NCBI RefSeq assembly: GCF_036346875.1
Contig: NZ_CP107852.1
Location: 4,650,001 to 4,714,000 of the forward strand
DNA length: 64,000 bases
Reading direction: 5' to 3'
Source of the DNA: Nocardia sp. NBC_00508
Lineage (GTDB): Bacteria; Actinomycetota; Actinomycetes; Mycobacteriales; Mycobacteriaceae
Below the pieces are notes generated by a model that was not told the DNA's origin, searched no databases, and saw nothing but the letters and a program-made list of their open reading frames with translations. The first letter of the stretch is position 1; each line of letters starts with the position of its first letter. Position numbers and translations under genes: made by a program. This document shows, piece by piece, positions 51,812 to 61,900 of the stretch.

Positions 51812-52564
51812 GTGCAGCCAACTCCCTGGTCGGTCAAGGACATTCGATCCGATCCAGTGCCGAGCGCGGCACTCGGACAGCTGGCCGAGTTCCGGGTACG
51901 CCTGTCGAGGCTGAACGGCTACTGGGGCTACCTGAGCGCCGCAGCGGGCAGCATCGTCACGCTGATCCTGCTGTTCCGGCCGTGGCTGACCGCTTCCGGC
52001 TCCGACGGGAAGGCCAGCGTCAACGCCTTCGGCCGGATGACCGCGACCACGTCCCTGCTGAACATCTGGTCGTCATCGCCGCCGCCCGCCGCGCGTATCA
52101 CCGGTGCCTTCGCGATACTCGCCGCGGCCGCGATCGCCGTCACCGTCTGCACGGTGGTGGCGAATCTCCGGCATCGCACCGAAGTCCTGTCCCGGGTGGC
52201 GACGATCGCCCCGGTGATCGCCGCGGCTCTGGTCATCCTCACTGTGCTCTATATGAACAGCAAAAGCCCGGAGCTGCGAGCCATGCTCGCACGCACCTCA
52301 GACCTGGGTGGACAAGCTGGAATGGTGGTGAGCTGGGCTTTCGGCAATGGCAGCCTCGTCATACCGGGAATCCGGCAAATCTCGTACGACACCGCGGGAC
52401 TCACACCCTGGGCCCTGCTCGCCAGCGCCACCTCACTCGCCTCGGCCGTCACAGCGCTCGCCCAATGGATACACGACCATCCGCCCACCTCTATCCGCCT
52501 GCTGTCGCGCATCGCCATCCACAGATCGGGAGCCTCGGAGCAATTGGCTCCGCAGCGCGAATGA
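51812..52564 (+). CDS. Four-helix membrane protein of unknown function
   Basis: 250 residues from GTG 51812 (GGAG 6 nt upstream). Hydrophobic segments near 42-58, 99-116, 132-148 and 201-220. No family recognised; loops contain no conserved motif. Nocardia genomes carry many such proteins. Confidence 0.6.
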   Translation: MQPTPWSVKDIRSDPVPSAALGQLAEFRVRLSRLNGYWGYLSAAAGSIVTLILLFRPWLTASGSDGKASVNAFGRMTATTSLLNIWSSSPPPAARITGAFAILAAAAIAVTVCTVVANLRHRTEVLSRVATIAPVIAAALVILTVLYMNSKSPELRAMLARTSDLGGQAGMVVSWAFGNGSLVIPGIRQISYDTAGLTPWALLASATSLASAVTALAQWIHDHPPTSIRLLSRIAIHRSGASEQLAPQRE

Positions 52565-52704
52565 ACAGTCTGGTATCGGCGGAGCGCGCGTTCGATTCCG
52601 GTGTGCCGCCGCTCGTGTGGACCAGCATCCGGAGGCCCGGCTGCGAGTTCTGACGTCTGGGTGATCGCCCTCGGCCGTCGGGTTGTCTGCTTCTGATGAC
52701 TGCG

Positions 52705-52722
52705 CGCCTGACGAGACAGGCG
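52705..52722. terminator. Small hairpin between convergent genes
   Basis: CGCCTG-ACGAGA-CAGGCG, 6-bp perfect stem in the gap between the membrane-protein and cyclase genes. Confidence 0.4.
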
Positions 52723-52735
52723 ACGGTTGGCGCCG

Positions 52736-54439
52736 CTATCGCCGGGGTGGGGTGTCCAGCTCGGTGTTCGGCGTCCGGACCTCGTCGGGTTCGGCTGCGG
52801 CGGTGTGGATTTCGATGACCGGATCGGTATCGGACGGGTTGCCGCTGTCGGGTTGGTCGGCGCGGGTCGCGGTGGAGTCGGTCGGCATATCAGGGCCGTC
52901 GATGTCGGTCCAGCAGGCCGTCGGGTCCTTCATGCCACGCAGCACAATGGTGTCGTAGAAGGTCCATTTGGTGCGTTCGTGGTCCGCGGCGGCTTCGATC
53001 ACCGCTTCGCTCACCAGGATTCGCCGCGGCACCGTTTTGGCCGCGGTGGTGAGGCGGGCGGCTTCGTTGACCGCGTCGCCGATCACCGTGAACTCCAGCC
53101 GGGTGTCGGAGCCGACATCACCGGCGAAGACCGGGCCCCGCGCCACGCCGATGCCGATGTCCAGTTCGCGGGTGGCGAGCACCTCGTCGCGGATGCGGCG
53201 CGCGGCGCGCAGGGCCGGAGTCGCGTTGTCGCGCAGGGCCATCGGTGCCCCGAAGACGCACAGCGCCGCGTCGCCCTCGAACTTGTTGACCAGCCCGTTG
53301 TTCTCCTCGGTCGCGGCGACGACGAGCGCGAGCAGCCGGTTGAGCTTGGCGACGAACTCCTGCGGCGGCAGTCCGGTGGACAGCTCCACCGACCCGGTCA
53401 CGTCGACGAACAGCGCCGAGACCTCCCGCACGTCACCGGTGAGATCCACACCGCGCGCGAGCGCGCGCTCGGCCACCTCCGCCCCGACGTGCCTGCCGAA
53501 CACCTCCCGCATCCGCTGCCGCTCGCGCAGGTTCGCGGCCAGCTCGTTGACCGAGTGTTCCAACCTGCCGATCTCGCTGGTGCTGCCGACCGGTACCCGG
53601 ACGTCCAGATCGCCCTGGGTGATCCGGTCCAGCGCCCGGCGCAGGGTGCGCATCGGGGCGGCGACGGCACGCGCGAGGAAGGCGGTGGCCAGCGCCCCGA
53701 CACCGAGGCCGACCGCGGAGAGGTAGATGGCGGTCCGGACCCGATCGGGGGCGGCGGCGGCCGGGTCGGCCAGCACGACGATCAGCATGAGCAGCGGAAG
53801 CGCCGCCGCCACCGCCCAGGTCACCACGACCCGGACGAGAACCGACGAGCTGTAGTGCATCGTCCAGCCGAGAATCCCGGCGACCACCGGAATGGTCGGC
53901 CGGATCAGCCGGTCCACGATGAGGAAGGTGACCGCCGCCGACTCGAACGCGCCGATCGTGAACAGTGCCGTCGTCACGCCGGGGTCGTTCTCCGGGCTCA
54001 GGTGCGCGAAGATCGCCGACGCGACGATCACCCCGGGAATCCACAGCGCGAGCGCCCGCATGCTGATCGCGATCGGCAGCCGCAGCAGGAGACGTGCCTC
54101 CGCTTCGGTCGGTTTTCGCCCGGCGTCGAGCCAGCCGAAATAGCGTTTGCGGTCACGCACCGCGAGAACGACGCCGGCCAGGAATCCCACCGCCGGATAG
54201 ATGCCGACGAATACCAGCGCGCGCAGCCAGTCCGTGCCGAGCCTGCCGAGGAACCCGTTCAGCCACAGCTGGGTGACGATCACCGCGAGACCGCTGAGGT
54301 TGGCGGTGGTGACCACCACGGCCAGCCCACCCCGCGCCTTGAGCGCCCAGAGGACGAACTTCGAGATCATCGGGTTCGCAGCCCGGATAGCCGCGTCACG
54401 CGTGGTCTCGCCGCCCAGCATCCCGTGATCCGTGTGCAC
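52736..54439 (-). CDS. Membrane class III adenylate/guanylate cyclase with HAMP domain
   Basis: 567 residues. Five to six transmembrane helices in residues about 25-265, a HAMP linker (LARAVAAPMRTLRRALDRITQGDLDVRVPVGSTSEIGRLEHSVNEL), then a class III cyclase domain: metal Asp in SALFVDVTGSVELS and KFEGDAALCVFGAP, and the nucleotide-binding VIGDAVNEAARL. It resembles the Rv1318c-Rv1320c group of mycobacterial cyclases. It makes cAMP in response to a membrane or pH signal (inference). GTG 54439 chosen; ATG 54421 is possible. Confidence 0.9.
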   Translation of the reverse strand: MHTDHGMLGGETTRDAAIRAANPMISKFVLWALKARGGLAVVVTTANLSGLAVIVTQLWLNGFLGRLGTDWLRALVFVGIYPAVGFLAGVVLAVRDRKRYFGWLDAGRKPTEAEARLLLRLPIAISMRALALWIPGVIVASAIFAHLSPENDPGVTTALFTIGAFESAAVTFLIVDRLIRPTIPVVAGILGWTMHYSSSVLVRVVVTWAVAAALPLLMLIVVLADPAAAAPDRVRTAIYLSAVGLGVGALATAFLARAVAAPMRTLRRALDRITQGDLDVRVPVGSTSEIGRLEHSVNELAANLRERQRMREVFGRHVGAEVAERALARGVDLTGDVREVSALFVDVTGSVELSTGLPPQEFVAKLNRLLALVVAATEENNGLVNKFEGDAALCVFGAPMALRDNATPALRAARRIRDEVLATRELDIGIGVARGPVFAGDVGSDTRLEFTVIGDAVNEAARLTTAAKTVPRRILVSEAVIEAAADHERTKWTFYDTIVLRGMKDPTACWTDIDGPDMPTDSTATRADQPDSGNPSDTDPVIEIHTAAAEPDEVRTPNTELDTPPRR

Positions 54440-54690
54440 GTTCCGGACACCGTCGATAGCCCGGCGGCGTCCATGGGCGGCACCAGGCGGAAACGTTCGG
54501 CACTACCGAGCGCCGCCCCGGTGCAGGGCGCGCTCATCACGACTGCCCGCTCCGGCGGGGCGATGCCGCGGAAGGCAGCGACGAAGAACACGAACGAGCA
54601 GCATAGAACCAGTGCGACCGGCACAGGCGGTTTCCCCATGATCTTGTCGGAGACGCCGAATCCGGCCGCCACGCCGACGAGCACCGGCAG
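54367..54690 (-). CDS. Possible small membrane protein overlapping the cyclase start
   Basis: A leftward frame (VGVAAGFGVSDKIMGKPPVPVALVLCCSFVFFVAAFRGIAP, shown in part) has strong G/C third-position bias and one or two hydrophobic segments (PVALVLCCSFVFFVAAF). Start codon and ribosome-binding site are unclear, and it overlaps the cyclase gene by 73 nt. Otherwise 54440-54766 holds nothing. Confidence 0.3.
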   Translation of the reverse strand: MPVLVGVAAGFGVSDKIMGKPPVPVALVLCCSFVFFVAAFRGIAPPERAVVMSAPCTGAALGSAERFRLVPPMDAAGLSTVSGTCTRITGCWAARPRVTRLSGLRTR

Positions 54691-54766
54691 CCGAGCGCTG
54701 CGCCTCCCATCATCTGCCGTGCCATCGCGCCCCGTTCGTCGGATCTCCCCGCCGACTGTATTGCGC

Positions 54767-55486
54767 TCAGCGCAGGACGACGAGCCAGACCGCGGCGTAG
54801 TGGGTGAGCGCGGCGAGCACCGTGGCCGCATGGAAGAACTCGTGGTGACCGAAGACGGTCGGCCACGGGTTCGGCCATTTGGTCGCGTAGAGGATCGCGC
54901 CTCCGCTGTAGAACAGGCCGCCGATCAGCAGCAGGATCAACGGCGCGATGCCGATCTGGCCGTTCAGTTGCCCGGCAACCGGCACGATCGCCCAGCCGAG
55001 CAGCAGGTACAGCGGAACCCCGACCCAGCGCGGCGCGGTCGGCCACAGCAACTTCAGCGCCACTCCGGCCAGCGCCCCCGCCCAGACCACGGCCAGCAAT
55101 GTCTGCCCGGTGCGTCCGGGCAGGCCGAGCAGGGCGAACGGCGTATAGCTGCCCGCGATGAACAGGAAGATCATCGAGTGGTCGGCCCGCTTCATCCGGA
55201 TGCGGGCACGTGCGGTCGGCCAGGTCACCCGGTGGTAGACCGCGCTGATGCCGAACAGCCCGCACACGGTGACCCCGTAGATCAGCGTCGACCATCCCGC
55301 GGTCGCCGAGATCGTGGCGGCCGTGGCGGTCAGCACCACGGCCGCGATCGCCGCGATGCCGACGGCCCAGGTATGGATCCAGCCGCGCATGCGCGGTTTG
55401 ACCAGCGCCTCCGCGAGCGCTTCGCCCGCCGAGTGGGGGCCCGCTGTGACCAGTGCCGCGTCGGCGGCGCCGACCGATTCCGACAT
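54767..55486 (-). CDS. Hemolysin III/PAQR-family membrane protein (Rv1085c-like)
   Basis: 239 residues with seven helices. Conserved zinc-binding-type residues: SAVYHRVTW (first His), KRADHSMIFLFIAGSYTPFAL, and H-rich GHHEFFHAATVLAALTHYAAV near the C-terminus. YqfA/hemolysin-III proteins are PAQR hydrolase-like membrane proteins of uncertain role. ATG 55486 has GGAGG 5 nt upstream. Position before the prenyl synthase matches mycobacteria. Confidence 0.9.
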   Translation of the reverse strand: MSESVGAADAALVTAGPHSAGEALAEALVKPRMRGWIHTWAVGIAAIAAVVLTATAATISATAGWSTLIYGVTVCGLFGISAVYHRVTWPTARARIRMKRADHSMIFLFIAGSYTPFALLGLPGRTGQTLLAVVWAGALAGVALKLLWPTAPRWVGVPLYLLLGWAIVPVAGQLNGQIGIAPLILLLIGGLFYSGGAILYATKWPNPWPTVFGHHEFFHAATVLAALTHYAAVWLVVLR

Positions 55487-55610
55487 GAGTACCTCCGCCT
55501 AGCTGAACCCGTGAGTAACCTACGGAACCGTAGCTTGGAGCTCCAAGCCACTGTACCGGCGTATCGCGGTCGATGCCGAGATCGTGTCGGTGAGGCGTAG
55601 GGTTGCCCGC

Positions 55611-56390
55611 GTGGAACTTCCGAGTCGAGTGCGGGGTCTGCCGTATCGCATCTACGAGGCCCGGCTGTCCCAGCAGCTGGCCGGCAAACAACATCCCCGG
55701 CACGTCGCGGTGATGTGTGACGGCAATCGCCGCTGGGCGCGGGAGAACGGTTTTACCGACGTCACCCACGGTCATCGGGTCGGCGCGCTGAAGATCGCCG
55801 AACTCGTCGGCTGGTGCGAGGCCGAGGGCATCGAGATGGTGACCGTCTACCTGCTGTCCACCGAGAACCTGCAGCGCGATCCGGACGAGCTGGAGACGCT
55901 GTTCGAGGTGATCACCGACGTGGTCGAGGAACTGTCGGCGCCGGAGCAGAACTGGAGCGTGCGGATCGTCGGCACGCTCGACGGCTTCCCCGAGCTCATC
56001 GCCAAGCGGCTGCGTACCGCGGCCGAACGCACCGAAGGGCGGAATGGGGTGCATGTCAACGTGGCGGTCGGCTACGGCGGGCGGCAGGAGATCACCGACG
56101 CGGTGCGCTCGCTGGTCCGCCAGGAGATCGCCGCGGGGGAGACGGGCGAGGATCTGGTCCAGTCGATCACCGTGAACGCGATCGGCCAGCATCTCTACAC
56201 CTCCGGGCAGCCCGACCCCGACCTGGTCATCCGCACCTCCGGCGAGCAGCGATTGTCCGGGTTCCTGCTGTGGCAGAGCGCATACTCGGAAATATGGTTC
56301 ACCGAGGCGTATTGGCCGGAGTTCCGGCGGGTGGATTTTCTGCGGGCGTTGCGCGACTACGCCGCACGCCATCGCCGCTTCGGCGTCTGA
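55611..56390 (+). CDS. Short-chain Z-isoprenyl diphosphate synthase (Z-FPP synthase-like, Rv1086)
   Basis: 259 residues of the cis-prenyltransferase fold: substrate-binding CDGNRRWARENG (D in the P-loop-like motif), YLLSTENLQRDPDEL, and the C-terminal RTSGEQRLSGFLLWQSAYSE, all as in UppS proteins; the short-chain Rv1086 relative makes omega,E,Z-farnesyl diphosphate for decaprenyl phosphate. The product is thus a precursor of the lipid carrier for arabinogalactan. GTG 55611 gives the family N-terminus; GTG 55584 also possible. Confidence 0.92.
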   Translation: MELPSRVRGLPYRIYEARLSQQLAGKQHPRHVAVMCDGNRRWARENGFTDVTHGHRVGALKIAELVGWCEAEGIEMVTVYLLSTENLQRDPDELETLFEVITDVVEELSAPEQNWSVRIVGTLDGFPELIAKRLRTAAERTEGRNGVHVNVAVGYGGRQEITDAVRSLVRQEIAAGETGEDLVQSITVNAIGQHLYTSGQPDPDLVIRTSGEQRLSGFLLWQSAYSEIWFTEAYWPEFRRVDFLRALRDYAARHRRFGV

Positions 56391-56442
56391 TTCGATCTCG
56401 GCGCGGCGGATCCGCCGCTCTTCTCGCATACCGCGCGGCGCC

Positions 56443-57033
56443 ATGAGTGCGCGGCCCGACGGGAAGGCGCAGCAGGGTCCGGGCGATTTCATCGGCTACG
56501 CGGAGTTCGGTAGGCGCTTCCTGGAGTTCGCCGCCTCCGAAGAACGCATATCCGGCGCGTTCGGTCAGCTGACCGGCGCTGCCTTCGATCTCGGTCCGAT
56601 CGGCGTCGGCCCGGGGCGATTGGCGAAAGTGACCGCGGAGGTCCAGCTCGGGCGGTCGCGGCTGCGCCGCCTCGGCGGCGAGGCGATCTCGTTCGAGCTG
56701 ATCATCCCGCTGGACCTCGACCTGCTGCTGGACCTGGCCGTGGATCGGCATCGGTTCCACGTCGAGGGGACCGTTCATCTGCACCTGACGGTGCGCACCG
56801 CCGCGCCGTTACGGGTGGTGATCGATATCGCCGAGCCGCGTCCGGTCGATGTGCACGTCAATGTCGCCGCCGCCACGAAGCGCGGCCAGTTGGTGCGCAT
56901 CCTCGCCAGCGTCGATCACGAGGTGAGACGATTCGTCGCCCGCTATGTCGCTACCGAGATCCGCAGACCGCACATTGCCGCGGCCCGCGATATCGATGTC
57001 GCCGAGCGTCTCGATGAAGCGTGGAAGTTGTAA
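56443..57033 (+). CDS. Conserved hypothetical protein beside coaA
   Basis: 196 residues, soluble. The N-terminal GYAEFGRRFLEFAASEERISGAFG helix is followed by beta-rich segments (AKVTAEVQLGRSRLRRLGGEAISFELIIPLDLDLLLDLAVDRHRFH) and HLHLTVRTAAPLRVVIDIAEPRP, DVHVNVAAATKRGQLVRILA, ending in a helical tail. Looks like a lipid- or ligand-binding beta fold; I do not recognise the family. It ends 6 bp from the convergent coaA stop. Confidence 0.7.
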   Translation: MSARPDGKAQQGPGDFIGYAEFGRRFLEFAASEERISGAFGQLTGAAFDLGPIGVGPGRLAKVTAEVQLGRSRLRRLGGEAISFELIIPLDLDLLLDLAVDRHRFHVEGTVHLHLTVRTAAPLRVVIDIAEPRPVDVHVNVAAATKRGQLVRILASVDHEVRRFVARYVATEIRRPHIAAARDIDVAERLDEAWKL

Positions 57034-57039
57034 TCGAAA

Positions 57040-57963
57040 TCACAATTTACGCAAGCGCAGCCGATTGATGCTGTGGTCGGCGTCCTTGCGCAACACCAGA
57101 GTCGCGCGTGGCCGGCTGGGCAGAATGTTCTCCACCAGATTGGGACGGTTGGTGTTGTTCCAGATCTCCTGCGCGGCGGCGGTCGCCTGGTCGTCGGTGA
57201 ATCCGGAGTAGTGGTGGAAATGCGCGTTCGGATCGGCGAACGCGGTCTCGCGCAGCGTGAGAAACCGTTGCACGTACCACTTCTCGATATCCTCGATACG
57301 CGCATCGACGTAGATCGAGAAGTCGAACAGGTCCGAGACCATCAGCCGGGGACCGGTCTGCAGCACGTTCAGGCCTTCCACGATCAGAATGTCGGGCTGC
57401 CGTACACAGTGCAGCTTCCCCGGCACGATGTCGTAGGAGATGTGCGAATACACCGGTGCGCAGACCTCCGCCGCGCCGGATTTCACCTCGGTGACGAATC
57501 GCAGCAGCTTACGGCGGTCGTAGCTCTCCGGGAAACCCTTGCGGTGCATGATGCCGCGCCGGGTGAGTTCCGCGGTGGGATAGAGGAATCCGTCGGTGGT
57601 GACCAGGTCGACGCGGGGGTGGTGATCCCAGCGGGCCAGCAGCGCCTGGAGCACGCGGGCGGTGGTCGACTTGCCCACCGCGACGCTGCCCGCGACGCCG
57701 ATCACGAACGGTACCTGCTGGTCCGGATGGGTTTCGCCGAGAAAGGTCGCGGTCGCGGCGAATAGGCGCTGGCGTGCGGCCACTTGCAGATGGATGAGAC
57801 GAGCGAGCGGGAGATAGACCTCCGCGACTTCCTCGAGATCGATCTGTTCCCCGAGGCCACGCAGGCCGATCAGTTCTTCCTCGGTCAGTACCAGGGGAGT
57901 CGACTTACGCAGGGTTCGCCACTGTTTCCGGTCGAATTCCACGTAGGGACTCGGCTCGCTCAT
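57040..57963 (-). CDS. coaA: Pantothenate kinase, type I
   Basis: 307 residues from ATG 57963 (GTG 57972 gives 3 more). P-loop GVAGSVAVGKSTTARVL, DLVTTDGFLYPTAEL, RKGFPESYD, VPVYSH-type VYSHISYDIVPG and EGLNVLQ are those of bacterial type I CoaA. It phosphorylates pantothenate, the first and regulated step of CoA synthesis. Same position as Rv1092c. Confidence 0.95.
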   Translation of the reverse strand: MSEPSPYVEFDRKQWRTLRKSTPLVLTEEELIGLRGLGEQIDLEEVAEVYLPLARLIHLQVAARQRLFAATATFLGETHPDQQVPFVIGVAGSVAVGKSTTARVLQALLARWDHHPRVDLVTTDGFLYPTAELTRRGIMHRKGFPESYDRRKLLRFVTEVKSGAAEVCAPVYSHISYDIVPGKLHCVRQPDILIVEGLNVLQTGPRLMVSDLFDFSIYVDARIEDIEKWYVQRFLTLRETAFADPNAHFHHYSGFTDDQATAAAQEIWNNTNRPNLVENILPSRPRATLVLRKDADHSINRLRLRKL

Positions 57964-58902
57964 CCGTGCCACTTACCCGACACTCCACTTCGGCAAACAC
58001 GCACAGTTGCCGCGCGGATCCGGTGAGATTCGGTCTAGCTGTCGCCGCATAGCCGAATTCTGCTCTGTGTCGCGATGGCAGTACGAGTGGGGTCCACTAC
58101 CCGTCGGTAACCGAGTCGATGACCGGGTGGGAGCCCACTGCGAACCGCCTGACACTCCGCACATCTCATCGACCGGATCGGCATGGCTGCGGTGCCCGTA
58201 GTGCTCGACGTCCAGCGGGGCGAGTGGCGTTCGTTGCCCGGCGAGACCAGGCCACCGAGCGGTTGCGTGAGGTCTCCCGGACTTCGGAGAAAGTAGTTTT
58301 TCGCTCCACTGTGCGGGCGAAATCAATTACTCGGGATGCGTCGGAAAATAAAGCCTACGCCGCTCCAGCGAAATCCCTCTCTCGAATCGTTGAAGACGGC
58401 CGGGAAATGCTGCCTCAGACGTGCGTGGAGTCATTCGCGGAATTGATCGATGTGGGTTGCATTACACCTGTTTCCGACTCCTCAAAACATCCCGCGCGGT
58501 CCGAACCGTTCCGTGGCAGGTGCACCCGATCCGACCAGAAGGGGTGTGCGTGGTCCGATGGCCGGAACGGGGCGAGTGATAGAAATTCCAGGTAGATGCA
58601 TGTTTTTCGGCGCGCCTGCGGCGACCTTCCCGCCTCGGTCGGGCGCATCTACCGCGGCTGCGAACCGATTCCTCGGGTCTTGTCGAGGTCGCGACATAGG
58701 CCCGGCGAGAGGGGATTGTTTCCGGTACGCAACTGCGGCATCTGTATATTCCCAGTGTTGGGAACATACAGGCTATTTCATTTGGTAGGGTCGCTGATTT
58801 GTTCGCGATGGTGGAGCATTCGGTTCGCGAAGTGCGTGTTTGTTTTAGATGAGTTTCTTCCTGCAAAAAAGTCCGAACAGCGGCGAGAGGTGAAATGCCA
58901 GA
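57964..58902. other. Long upstream region of the NRPS gene
   Basis: 939 bp, less G/C-rich than neighbours, with no recognised gene; short ORFs have no ribosome-binding sites. It holds the dyad at 58743-58770, a possible -10 (TTTAGATGA near 58844) and, just before the NRPS start, the three-codon ORF ATG CCA GAA TGA (58895-58906). Confidence 0.6.
58743..58770. promoter_or_regulatory. 12-bp dyad upstream of the NRPS gene
   Basis: TGTATATTCCCA (58743-58754), spacer GTGT, TGGGAACATACA (58759-58770); 11 of 12 positions pair. The size and symmetry fit a binding site of a dimeric regulator (TetR- or LuxR-like) that controls the NRPS gene 133 bp downstream. Confidence 0.55.
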
Positions 58903-61900
58903 ATGAGTAGAGATCGTCGTGCCCCGCGTGGTCGTCGCCGGGTCGGTCTACTCTTCGGGAGTCTGCTCACGGCCGCGGTGGAATCCGCCGCAGGCGCCGT
59001 CGCCGTCCGGTTCAATCCGTCGGGCGATCCGTCCGACGATCGGCAGTTGACCTATCGGGAGCTCGACGAGTTGTCGTCGCGGTTGGCGCGCGAGCTCATA
59101 GCCCACCGGATCGGCGCCGGTGACACGGTGGCCATCGGGATGACGCGCAGCATCGAATCCGTGCTGGCCGTCTGGGCGGTCGCGAAGACGGGCGCCGCGT
59201 ACGTACCGGTGGATCCGGCGTATCCGCCGGAGCGGATCGCGCACATCCTCTCGGATTCGGGTGCGGTGCTGGGGTTGACCGTCACGGCACACCGGCAAGC
59301 GCTCGGCTCGGGTGTGGACTGGGTCGAGCTCGATGATCCGGCGCACGCCGCGCGAATCGCCGAGCGGCCGGGGCATCCGATCTCCTACGCCGACCGGGTG
59401 CGGCCGGTCGATCCCCGGCATCCCGCCTACGTCATCTACACCTCGGGTTCGACCGGGAAGCCCAAGGGCGTGGTGGTCACCCATACCGGTCTCGGTGCGC
59501 TGGTGGCCGCGGCGCGGGAAGCCCTCCGGGTGCACCAGGGTTCGCGCATCCTGCACGTATGCTCGCCCAATTTCGACGCCTCGGTGCTGGAACTGTTGCT
59601 GGCCTTCTCGTCCGGGGCGACGCTGGTGGTGGCGCCGCCGCACGCGTTCGGTGGCCCTGAGTTGGCGGATCTGCTGCGGCGGGAGCGGGTGACGCACATC
59701 GTGATCACGCCGGGTGCACTGGAGTCGGTGGATCCGGCCGGGCTCGACGATCTGGAGGTCGTGGAGGTCGGCGGCGAAGAGTGCAGTCCGGATCTGATCG
59801 GGCGCTGGGCGCGTGACGATCGGCTGTTCGTCAACGGGTACGGTCCGACCGAGGTCACGGTATGGGCGACCGTGAGCGGGCCATTGCGGCCCAGCGAGCC
59901 GGTCACGATCGGCAGCGCGATCGCGGGGGTGGGTGCGTTCGTGCTGGATGCGCGGTTGCGGCCGGTGCCGGCCGGGGTGATCGGGGAGTTGTACTTGTCC
60001 GGGCCTGCGCTGGCTCAGGGATATCTCGGGCGGCCGGGCCTGACCGCGGAGCGGTTCGTGGCCAGTCCGTTCGGCGCGGAGACCGGTGACCCGTCCACCG
60101 GACGCGCTCCGGGGGCACGGTTGTATCGGACCGGTGATCTGGTGCGGCGCAACGAGGCCGACGGCACCCTCGAGTATCTGGGCCGGTTGGACTTCCAGGT
60201 CAAGATCCGTGGCTTCCGCATCGAGCTGGGTGAGATCGATAATGCGCTGACCGCCCATCCCGCAATCGATTACGCGGCGACCCTTGGCAAGACGCTCCCG
60301 TCCGGCGCGAAGGTCCTGGTGTCCTATGTGCTGCCGCATGCAGGGACCGGTGTGGACACGGAAGAACTCGCGACCTTCGTCGCGGGCCGGTTGCCGGAGT
60401 ACATGGTGCCTGCGGCGATCGTGGTGCTCGACACGATTCCGCTCACCCCGATCGGCAAGCTGGACCGCAACGCGCTGCCGGAGCCGGCCTTCGTTGGACG
60501 CGAATTCCGTGCTCCCGTGAGCGAGGCCGAGTCCATCATCGCCGAGGTGTTCGCCACGGTGCTCGGTGTCGAACGCGTTGGTCTCGACGACTCGTTCTTC
60601 GCGCTGGGTGGCGATTCGATCCTGTCGATCCAGCTGGTGGCGCGGGCCAAAGCGCGCGGGGTGGTGTTCACCGCACGGGATGTGTTCGATCATCGCACGG
60701 TCGCGGCATTGGCCGAGATCGCCGCGCTCGACGGTACGTCGGAGCAGCACCGGCTCGCGGAACTGCCCGGCGGCGGGGTGGGCGCGATTCCGTTGCCGCC
60801 GATCATGGCGGGGACGCTGGCCAACGGCTCGTCGTATCAGCGGTTCTCCCAGTCGATGGCGCTGCGGCTGCCCGCAGGCATCGATCGGGCGACCTTGAAC
60901 GCGACCATCAGCGCGGTGTTCGATCACCACGATGTGCTGCGCGCTCGGTTGCGCCGCAGCAGCGAAGGGGAATCCCTTTCCGCGACAGCGGGATCCGTAT
61001 CGGACGCCGCCTGGCTCTTCGAGGCGCTGGAGCGTGGCGCGGTGGACGTCGGCAGTCTCGTACGCCGGGTCGAGCTGCCTGCGGACGTCGACGATGCGGA
61101 GCTGTCGCGGCGGGCAAGTGCCGAATACGACGCGGCCTTGGGGCGGCTCGATCCGTCGAACGCGGTCATGGTGCAGTTCGTCTGGTTCGCGTTCACCGGC
61201 ACCGAGCTGGACGGATCGGCGGATGCCGGGTCCAGTGGCCGCCGCGATGTGTTGCTGGTGGTCGCCCACCACTTCGTGGTCGACGGCGTGTCGTGGCGGA
61301 TTCTGCTTCCGGATCTGGCGGTGGCCTGGTCGCAGCTGGCCGGGGGGCAGCCGGTGGCGCTCCCGGCCAACGGAACTTCGATGCGGCGCTGGGCGCACGC
61401 CCTCGTGGACGCGGCGAAGCACCCGGCGCGCGTGGCGGAACTTCCGTTCTGGCAGCAGGTTTCGGCCACTGCGGACCCGGCGCTCGGTGCGCGCGCGTTC
61501 GATCCGGCGGTGGACACGTTCGCCACCGTCGATCGCGTGCAGGTGACGCTGTCGGCGGAGGTGACCGATGCCGTGCTGACCGCGATCCCGGGCCGGTACC
61601 ACGGCGGCGTCAACGATGGCCTGCTGTCGGCACTGGCACTGGCGGTGAGCAAGTGGCGTGGCGAAACGTCCGGCGGCACGGTGCTGGTCAAGCTGGAGGG
61701 CCACGGACGCGAGGAGGATGTCGTCGCGGGCGCGGACCTGTCCCGGACGGTGGGTTGGTTCACCAGCGCCTATCCGGTCCGGCTGAATCTCGCCGGCGCC
61801 GCCGTGGATGCGGCGTTCGAGGGCGGAAAGCCCTTGGGCGACATCGTGAAATCGGTGAAAGAGCAGCTGCTGGCGATCCCGGACAAGGGTCTCGGCTACG

